57,334 nucleotides of DNA from positions 1 through 57,334 of the forward strand of contig NZ_OMPS01000006.1 of assembly GCF_900313035.1 (NCBI RefSeq), in the 5' to 3' direction. Source of the DNA: Ruegeria sp. EL01. Its GTDB lineage: Bacteria > Pseudomonadota > Alphaproteobacteria > Rhodobacterales > Rhodobacteraceae. Positions 51,078 through 57,334 of the stretch are shown here, one piece after another. Below the pieces are notes generated by a model, which saw only the letters and a list, made by a program, of their open reading frames with translations, made no database searches and was not told the DNA's origin. A program made the translations under genes and the position numbers. Positions within the stretch are counted from its first letter, which is position 1; the number at the start of each line of letters is the position of its first letter.

Positions 51078-52584
51078 CCTTATCGCTGCGTCGGTGGCCG
51101 CTTTGGTGGCCACCCCTTCTCTGTCAGCTGAGCTGCAGGATCTTCATCTCAAGGTTATCCCCCGGACTGACGCCGAACGTGCCCGCATTGCTGCGGTCAT
51201 TGCCGTGCCCGATGACTTTCGTCAGCCCCAGAAGTTCGAGGAATTGTCAGCCGGGGCCGCGACGGTGCGCGCGCGCAACAATGCCGATGCATTTTCACAG
51301 CCGTCCGGCAACCTGGAATTCGAGCAGGAGCTGGATTTCAAGGTTGGCAACGGATTGTTCAAGAAAATCTGGGTCTCGTCGCCGTCATCGACGCTGGCGT
51401 CGGATGGGTTGGGACCGCTCTATAATGCGCGCTCCTGCCAGAGGTGCCACATAAAGGACGGGCGCGGACATACGCCAAACGGGCCGGATGACAATGCCAT
51501 TTCGATGTTTCTAAGGGTGTCTATTCCAGGAAATGTCGGAGACGGGTATGCCGAGATCGAAGACTATCTCGCCACCCGGCCTGACCCGAACTACGGCGGT
51601 CAAATGCAGGATTTCGCGCTTGCTGGCCACCCCGCCGAGTATCGACTGAACCTCACGTACGAGGACGTTCCGGTCGCGCTGTCCGAAGGTGAGACAGCTT
51701 CGCTGCGCCGCCCAACCTACAGGGCCGCGGATCTGGGATATGGGCCATTACACCCACAGGCCATGCTCAGCCCTCGGGTGGCACCCCAAATGATTGGGCT
51801 TGGTCTGCTTGAGGCGATTCCGGTCGAGGATCTGCTGTCGAAAGCCGATCCGGACGATTTGGATGGGGATGGCGTTTCAGGCCGACCCAATATCGTCTGG
51901 TCGGTCGAATTTGGCGAACCGATGATGGGTCGATTTGGGCACAAGGCCGGGATGCCCACCGTAATGGAGCAATCAGCGGCGGCCTTCGCTGGGGATATTG
52001 GCATTTCCAGCCCGCTCTATCCGGACCCGCAAGGCGACTGCACCCAGGCTCAGATCAATTGCGTGAAGGCTCCGCACGGGGATCAGGACGTGCGTGTGTT
52101 TGAAATCGATCAAATCGGTATGGACCTGGTCGCGTTTTACAGTCGCAATCTGGGCGTTCCCGAACGCCGCGATGTTGATGATCCCGAAGTCTTACGGGGC
52201 AAAGAGGTTTTTCAAACCACCGGCTGCACCTCGTGCCACACGCCCGCCCATGTCACCCACCGCTTGAAAGACCAGCCCGAGCACAGTTTTCAGCTGATCT
52301 GGCCTTACACCGACCTGTTGTTGCACGACATGGGCGAAGGTCTGGCCGATAACCGCCCCGAAGCCCGCGCCACGGGGCGGGAATGGCGCACGGCACCGCT
52401 GTGGGGCATCGGTATGACCGAGCGTGTGTCCGGCCACACCCAATTTCTGCATGACGGGCGGGCGCGCTGCCTGCTCGAAGCGATCCTTTGGCATGGGGGC
52501 GAGGCACAATCTGCCCGCGATACCGTCGTGTCCATGCCCAAAGCTGATCGTGACGCCCTGATCCGTTTTCTGGAGAGCCTTTGA
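51037..52584 (+). CDS. Di-haem oxidoreductase, putative peroxidase (DHOR family)
   Basis: From the ATG at 51037, inside the bfr 3' end, there are 515 residues. The start reads [20 protein letters not shown] then [12 protein letters not shown], a signal peptide. Two haem sites are seen: [14 protein letters not shown] and [38 protein letters not shown] and [18 protein letters not shown] are DHOR marks. It is periplasmic and accompanies imelysins in many iron-uptake loci; the substrate is unknown. Confidence 0.9.
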   Translation: MRNLTRRQWTKASNLIAASVAALVATPSLSAELQDLHLKVIPRTDAERARIAAVIAVPDDFRQPQKFEELSAGAATVRARNNADAFSQPSGNLEFEQELDFKVGNGLFKKIWVSSPSSTLASDGLGPLYNARSCQRCHIKDGRGHTPNGPDDNAISMFLRVSIPGNVGDGYAEIEDYLATRPDPNYGGQMQDFALAGHPAEYRLNLTYEDVPVALSEGETASLRRPTYRAADLGYGPLHPQAMLSPRVAPQMIGLGLLEAIPVEDLLSKADPDDLDGDGVSGRPNIVWSVEFGEPMMGRFGHKAGMPTVMEQSAAAFAGDIGISSPLYPDPQGDCTQAQINCVKAPHGDQDVRVFEIDQIGMDLVAFYSRNLGVPERRDVDDPEVLRGKEVFQTTGCTSCHTPAHVTHRLKDQPEHSFQLIWPYTDLLLHDMGEGLADNRPEARATGREWRTAPLWGIGMTERVSGHTQFLHDGRARCLLEAILWHGGEAQSARDTVVSMPKADRDALIRFLESL

Positions 52585-52586
52585 CC

Positions 52587-53597
52587 ATGCGCGCCCTAGC
52601 CCTGATCCCCTTTCTTTTATTGCCTGTTTCTGCCGCATCACAGGATCGCACTCCAATCCTGACGGATGTGAGCGAAGCCCACATATTACCCCGCTTCTCG
52701 ACACTGGCTGAAGCGACAGAGGCGTTGACAACAACAGCCCGAACAGATTGCGACCCGGCCTCGGCAGACCTGCGGGCCGCATATGGCACTGCTTTTGATA
52801 ACTGGATCTCTGTCAGCCACCTGCGGTTCGGCCCCACGGAAACCGAGGATCGGGCCTTTGCTTTGGCGTTTTGGCCCGACACCAAAGGCTTCACACCCAA
52901 GGCGTTGTCGCAGCTTATTGCCGAGGAAGACGCGGCCGTAACCAATGCCGAAGCGTTTTCGCACATATCCGTCGCGGGTCGTGGGTTCTTTGCCTTGGAA
53001 CGCATGATCTATGACCCCGCTTTTGCGGAACAGGGGACTGCTGCGTATCGCTGCGCTTTGATCCAGGCGATTGCCTCGGATATCGATGCAAATGCCGATG
53101 CGATCGCCAACGATTGGCAAAGCTATGCTCTGACGTTGATACAGCCCGGTGCGAAAAGCCCCTACCGTTCCGCGGATGAAGCCATGCAAGAACTGTTCAA
53201 ATCGCTGTCCACCGGCCTTCAGTTTACCGCAGATACGCGGCTTGGCCGGCCGCTGGGAACATTTGACCGCCCTCGCCCCAAACGAGCCGAAGCGCGCAGG
53301 TCCGAGCGATCCTTGCGGCATGTTGAACTGTCGCTGATTGCACTGCGCGACCTCGCCGCACGCCTGTCCGCTGACCACCCTGATATCGCCGACGATCTGG
53401 ACTTGTCCTTTGGGATCGCCATTACCGACGCCCAGTCCATCGACGATCCGGCTTTGGCCGGGATTGCTTCGCCACAGGGTCGTTTTAGGGTTGAGGCCCT
53501 ACAGCAATCAATCAATGACATCCGTATGATCGCAGCCTCCGAGCTCGGCCCGACATTGGGCATCAATGCTGGCTTCAACTCACTGGACGGAGACTGA
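52587..53597 (+). CDS. Second imelysin-family protein
   Basis: 336 residues from the ATG at 52587, just after the DHOR stop. Signal peptide MRALALIPFLLLPVSAASQD. The imelysin fold is recognisable from ADLRAAYGTAFDNWISVSHL and the helical C-terminus, but the GxHxxE motif is altered to GRGFFALE, so the His ligand is lost while the Glu is kept. It differs from the first copy and may bind the DHOR or a different ligand. Confidence 0.85.
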   Translation: MRALALIPFLLLPVSAASQDRTPILTDVSEAHILPRFSTLAEATEALTTTARTDCDPASADLRAAYGTAFDNWISVSHLRFGPTETEDRAFALAFWPDTKGFTPKALSQLIAEEDAAVTNAEAFSHISVAGRGFFALERMIYDPAFAEQGTAAYRCALIQAIASDIDANADAIANDWQSYALTLIQPGAKSPYRSADEAMQELFKSLSTGLQFTADTRLGRPLGTFDRPRPKRAEARRSERSLRHVELSLIALRDLAARLSADHPDIADDLDLSFGIAITDAQSIDDPALAGIASPQGRFRVEALQQSINDIRMIAASELGPTLGINAGFNSLDGD

Positions 53598-53600
53598 TCC

Positions 53601-54686
53601 ATGACCAGTCGCCGCCATTTTCTCGCCGGGCTCGCCGCGACGACGCTGTCCCCCATTCGGGGTTGGGCGTCGGTGGGCGCGCCCGACTTTCTGGCGGCAG
53701 GTCTGTTCCCTGATGGGTCGTACCGGTTGGCCGGGTTGGATGCGCTAGGCACAATCCGGTTCTCACTGCCCTTACCCGCTCGCGGCCATGCCGCTGCCGC
53801 CCACCCGTTCAAAGCGCAGGCCGTCGCCTTTGCGCGGCGGCCTGGTACGTTTGCGATGGTCATCGATTGCGCAACTGGATCAGAATTAGCCGTGCTTCAA
53901 GCGCCCGCCGGACGCCATTTCTATGGCCACGGTACGTTTTCAGCGGATGGTGAACGGTTCTATGCAACCGAGAATGACTACGAGGCCGGGGAAGGCCGGA
54001 TCAGTGTCTGGGACGCCAACAGTTTTGTGCGATTGGGTGAGTTTTCCTCGGGCGGCATAGGCCCACATGACATGCGGCTGATGCCAGATGGCCAGACGCT
54101 GGTCATCGCAAATGGCGGGATCGAAACCCACCCGGATTCCGGCCGAACCAAGCTGAACCTGCCGACCATGCGGCCCAATCTGACCTATGTTGACCTGTCG
54201 GGCACCCCGCTTGAGCAGATGGAACTGCCCGGCGCGTTACGCAAAAACTCGATCCGTCATCTGGCTGTCCGAGGTGACGGGCTAGTCGCATTTGCCATGC
54301 AGTGGCAGGGTCCTCAGATCGACCATCCGCCCCTTTTGGGTTTGCACCGCCGCGGTAAGAAACCACGCCTGTTAACCGCGCCTGAAGCTGATCAAGCCAC
54401 TCTGCAAGCATATGCGGGCAGTGTCGCATTTGCAGCCGATGGCCGTGCAGTCGCGATCACCTGTCCGCGCGGTAATGCGCTACATCGATTTGACGTGACC
54501 AGCGGCGCGTTTGAAGCCGGGTTTGCGCTCGACGATGTCTGTGGTCTGGGCACCAGTGCAGACGGGTTGGTGTTCACCACCGGAACAGGCGTTTTTGGCA
54601 CGTTGATCGGCGCGCAACCTGCAGTCTCGGCGCGCCCGGATTGTCAGTGGGACAATCATCTGGTCCCCATCCACCGACACTTGTGA
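53601..54686 (+). CDS. DUF1513 family Tat-exported beta-propeller protein
   Basis: A 361-residue protein with a twin-Arg signal, MTSRRHFLAGLAATTLSPIR. The rest forms a beta-propeller: FYGHGTFSADGERFYATEND, GIGPHDMRLMPDGQTLVIAN and ETHPDSGRTKLNLPTMRPNL are the DUF1513 blocks, and CQWDNHLVPI closes it. This family almost always ends imelysin-DHOR operons, which supports a shared periplasmic iron function. It starts 3 bp after the second imelysin. Confidence 0.88.
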   Translation: MTSRRHFLAGLAATTLSPIRGWASVGAPDFLAAGLFPDGSYRLAGLDALGTIRFSLPLPARGHAAAAHPFKAQAVAFARRPGTFAMVIDCATGSELAVLQAPAGRHFYGHGTFSADGERFYATENDYEAGEGRISVWDANSFVRLGEFSSGGIGPHDMRLMPDGQTLVIANGGIETHPDSGRTKLNLPTMRPNLTYVDLSGTPLEQMELPGALRKNSIRHLAVRGDGLVAFAMQWQGPQIDHPPLLGLHRRGKKPRLLTAPEADQATLQAYAGSVAFAADGRAVAITCPRGNALHRFDVTSGAFEAGFALDDVCGLGTSADGLVFTTGTGVFGTLIGAQPAVSARPDCQWDNHLVPIHRHL

Positions 54687-54786
54687 AATTCGGCAAACCC
54701 GGCCGCATAGTTTACACTTGGAAGAATCAAACCGCTACCGTATGGGCGGGGCGAAACTGTCACCCGAACAGCAAGGATTGACTTGA

Positions 54787-56676
54787 TTGAAACATGCTCC
54801 CGCCGCACCGCATTTCATCTACGGGGTTGAGAAATGGGGCAAGGACCTTATCGAGGTGACGGAGCAGGGTGAGATCGGTCTGCGCAACCCCATGGTGCCC
54901 GATGCGGGCGCGATCAGCCTGCCCGGCATACTGCGAGACCTGGATCAGCGCGGCATCAAAGCACCGATGATTCTTCGCATCAGCTCGTATCTGGAGCACG
55001 AGATTGCCCATATCAACGAAAGCTTTCATGAAGCTATTGCACGGGTTGATTACAAGGGCAGCTATCGCGGCGTGTTCCCGATCAAGGTAAATCAACAGGC
55101 TCAGGTGATCGACCGAATTGTCGAGTTCGGAAAGACTTACAACTATGGGCTCGAGGCCGGATCAAAACCCGAGCTGGTGATTGCCCTCGCCCATCGACTG
55201 GCCAACGAGGCGCTGATCGTCTGCAATGGTGTCAAGGATGCCGAGTTTATCCAGCTGGCAATCCTCAGTCGCAAGATCGGGTTCAACACTGTCATCGTTC
55301 TGGAAAGCCCGAAAGAGGCCGACACGGTGATCGAGGTCTATAACGAGCTGGGCATCGAACCCCTGATCGGCGTGCGGGTCAAACTGACCAATCAGATTAG
55401 CGGTAAGTGGGAAGAAAGCTCGGGCGACCGCTCGGCCTTTGGCATGAACACTGATCAGTTGGTAGCGGTAGTGGACAAGCTGCGCGACGCCGGGCTGTTA
55501 CATTGCCTGAAGCTGCAGCACTCGCATCTGGGTTCACAGGTGCAGGACGTCAACGATGTGCGACGCGCTGTCGGCGAGGCCTGCCGGTACTATACCGAGC
55601 TCACGCGCGAAGGCGTGCCGCTGACCCATCTTGACCTCGGCGGCGGCATGGGCGTCGATTACACGGGCGAGAAGAAGGCCGCCGAGAACTCGATCAACTA
55701 CACGGTCGATGAATACTGCGCCAACGTGGTCGAAACCGTGGCCTATGCGATGGATGAGGCCGAGGTGACCCACCCGACACTGGTCACCGAAAGCGGGCGT
55801 GCGGTGGTGGCGACATCTTCGATGCTGGTGTTCAACGTGTTGGAAAGCACGCTCTATGACGCGCCGACCGGCCCCAAGGTCGAACCCGACGATCACCACC
55901 TGGTCTCGGACCTTGCGGCGATCAACGGATACCTCAGCAGCGACCGCTTGCAGGAATGCTGGAACGATGCCAACTTTTATCGCAACGAACTGCGCGCACT
56001 TTTTAGACGCGGCTACGTCGACCTGCGCCAGATGGCCCGTGCCGAGCGAATTTACCTGTCGCTGATGGCACGGCTCAAAGCACTGGCTGCCAGCGATGAT
56101 CTGGAGACAGACGTAAACGACCAACTTGAGAAAGTGGCCGATATCTACCACTGCAACTTCTCGCTGTTTCAATCCCTTCCGGATGTCTGGGCCATCGACC
56201 AGTTGCACCCGATCGTGCCGTTGCAAGGGCTGAACCAGACGCCCGACCGCCGTGCAGTGCTGTCCGATATCACCTGCGACAGCGACGGCAAAATCGACCG
56301 ATTCATTCTGGCCGACGGCGTCTCGCCCAGCCTTCCTGTGCACTCTCTGCCCGAGGAGGAAGAGTATTTCATGGGTGTTTTCTTTGTCGGCGCCTATCAG
56401 GAAACACTGGGCGATCTGCACAACCTGTTCGGCGACACCAACGTGGTCACCATCGACCTGCGCGCCGACGGCGGCTTTGACCTGCTGCACGAACAAGAGG
56501 GCGACACGATCAGCCAGGTCCTGTCCTATGTCGAGTTCGACCCGACCGATTGCGTCGCCGCCTTTCGCAAAATGGTGGACGAGGCGATCTCGACCGGTAC
56601 TCTGAAAGCCAACGACCGCAAAACCCTGATGAGCGCTTATCGCGATTCAATCAACGGCTACACCTATTACGAATAA
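54787..56676 (+). CDS. speA: Biosynthetic arginine decarboxylase
   Basis: SpeA converts arginine to agmatine with pyridoxal phosphate, a route to putrescine. The start is TTG 54787, with AAGGA at 54772-54776; 629 residues match the family. Marks are the Lys-bearing GVFPIKVNQQAQVIDRIVEF, LKLQHSHLGSQV, HLDLGGGMGVDYTG and TESGRAVVATSSMLVFNVLE. The C-terminal IDLRADGGFDLLHEQEGDTI is normal. The next gene, 23 bp on, is a carboxynorspermidine-type dehydrogenase, so this is a polyamine operon. Confidence 0.95.
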   Translation: MKHAPAAPHFIYGVEKWGKDLIEVTEQGEIGLRNPMVPDAGAISLPGILRDLDQRGIKAPMILRISSYLEHEIAHINESFHEAIARVDYKGSYRGVFPIKVNQQAQVIDRIVEFGKTYNYGLEAGSKPELVIALAHRLANEALIVCNGVKDAEFIQLAILSRKIGFNTVIVLESPKEADTVIEVYNELGIEPLIGVRVKLTNQISGKWEESSGDRSAFGMNTDQLVAVVDKLRDAGLLHCLKLQHSHLGSQVQDVNDVRRAVGEACRYYTELTREGVPLTHLDLGGGMGVDYTGEKKAAENSINYTVDEYCANVVETVAYAMDEAEVTHPTLVTESGRAVVATSSMLVFNVLESTLYDAPTGPKVEPDDHHLVSDLAAINGYLSSDRLQECWNDANFYRNELRALFRRGYVDLRQMARAERIYLSLMARLKALAASDDLETDVNDQLEKVADIYHCNFSLFQSLPDVWAIDQLHPIVPLQGLNQTPDRRAVLSDITCDSDGKIDRFILADGVSPSLPVHSLPEEEEYFMGVFFVGAYQETLGDLHNLFGDTNVVTIDLRADGGFDLLHEQEGDTISQVLSYVEFDPTDCVAAFRKMVDEAISTGTLKANDRKTLMSAYRDSINGYTYYE

Positions 56677-56699
56677 CCCCCTGAGAGGAGATCACCCCC

Positions 56700-57334
56700 A
56701 TGGGCACTTTGAGTGGCAAAACACTGGTTGTCGGCGCGGGCGGCGTATCCCACGCCGCTGTGCACAAGATGGCAATGAATTCGGACATCTTCACCGAAAT
56801 CACTCTGGCCAGCCGCACGAAATCGAAATGTGACGCCATCGCCAAAGCGGTCAAAACCCGTGCCGGGGTTGATATCGCCACAGCGGAACTGGACGCTTAC
56901 AAGGTCGAAGACACGGTCAAACTGATCAAGCAAACCGGGGCCGAGTTGCTGGTGAACCTCGCCCTGCCCTATCAGGATCTGGTGCTGATGGACGCCTGCC
57001 TTGAGGCCGGTATCCACTATCTCGACACCGCAAACTATGAGCCCGAGGATGAGGCCAAGTTCGAATATCACTGGCAATGGGCCTATCAGGACAAGTTCAA
57101 AGCAGCCGGTCTGACAGCCATCCTCGGTTCGGGCTTCGATCCCGGCGTCACATCAGTGTTCGCCACCTGGCTGAAGAAACACAAGCTGGACACGATCCGC
57201 CAGATCGACGTGCTGGACGCCAATGGCGGCACCAACGATCAGGAGTTTGCCACCAACTTCAACCCGGAAATCAACCTGCGCGAAGTGTTGGCCGAAGTAC
57301 GGCACTGGGAAAACGGAAAATGGCACCACAGCCC
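56700..57334 (+). CDS. Saccharopine dehydrogenase-like / carboxynorspermidine (carboxyspermidine) dehydrogenase, 5' part
   Basis: The ATG at 56700 follows GAGAGGAG; about 211 residues are in the window and the gene continues past the edge. The NADPH fold reads KTLVVGAGGVSHAAVHKMA. Later VNLALPYQDLVLMDACLEAG and HYLDTANYEPEDEAKFEYHW, then LGSGFDPGVTSVFATWL, fit the carboxy(nor)spermidine dehydrogenase group, which joins putrescine or diaminopropane to aspartate semialdehyde. The decarboxylase partner gene would be expected beyond the window. Confidence 0.88.
   Translation, partial: MGTLSGKTLVVGAGGVSHAAVHKMAMNSDIFTEITLASRTKSKCDAIAKAVKTRAGVDIATAELDAYKVEDTVKLIKQTGAELLVNLALPYQDLVLMDACLEAGIHYLDTANYEPEDEAKFEYHWQWAYQDKFKAAGLTAILGSGFDPGVTSVFATWLKKHKLDTIRQIDVLDANGGTNDQEFATNFNPEINLREVLAEVRHWENGKWHHS

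Overview
The window looks like a chromosomal segment of a marine alphaproteobacterium of the Rhodobacteraceae (Roseobacter group). The gene set (hisD with UPF0262 and a low-molecular-weight phosphatase, murA with DUF2948, betaine transport and catabolism, an imelysin iron-uptake operon), the GC-rich codon use and the dense ATGA-type gene overlaps all fit this. No taxonomic search was possible, so this rests on recognising the genes.

Layout. (1) 1-3486 is a scarred accessory stretch. It holds the 5' part of a secreted protein gene, a short tyrosine recombinase, and an IS5/IS427-type insertion sequence (1932-2827) whose two flanks come from different broken genes: an enol-lactonase-like hydrolase tail and a probable DJ-1/PfpI head. 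(2) 3487-9450 is a housekeeping block on the minus strand, murA-DUF2948-GNAT-hisD-UPF0262-phosphatase-NTF2-GNAT, followed by tRNA-Thr. (3) 9808-27084 is a catabolic region for quaternary amines. A GlxA-type AraC regulator diverges from a GntR-DapA-like-aldehyde dehydrogenase-FAD oxidase operon. This converges on a minus-strand set of an MttB-like methyltransferase, an enolase-superfamily betaine epimerase closely resembling HpbD, and two SDRs, one frameshifted. A BCCT transporter, a GcvA-like LysR regulator, a Rieske oxygenase, a flavin monooxygenase and an alpha/beta hydrolase follow. Together they suggest uptake, epimerisation, demethylation and ring oxidation of proline betaine or hydroxyproline betaine. 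(4) 27185-47969 is an integrated element in tRNA-Met(CAT). It is bounded by exact 49-bp att repeats and carries its integrase at the right end. It has an AlpA-like regulator, a Toprim primase, a DUF3987 helicase-like protein, a six-gene late operon with a lytic-transglycosylase virion protein and a probable ejection protein, a RelE-type toxin, a secreted nuclease and several unknown cargo genes. I see no terminase, portal, capsid or tail genes, so it is a remnant or a satellite-like element. (5) 48167-54686 is an iron region: a ZrgA-like protein divergent from imelysin, bfd, bfr, di-haem oxidoreductase, a second imelysin and DUF1513. (6) 54787-57334 holds polyamine genes: arginine decarboxylase and the start of a carboxynorspermidine-type dehydrogenase.

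The most interesting points are the betaine cluster that combines an epimerase with both a corrinoid-type (MttB) and an oxygenase-type (Rieske) demethylation system, the capsid-less element that keeps DNA-delivery genes, the small gene at 31502 that may encode an ADP-ribosyltransferase-like toxin, the mismatched flanks of the IS, and the SDR 3' frameshift.
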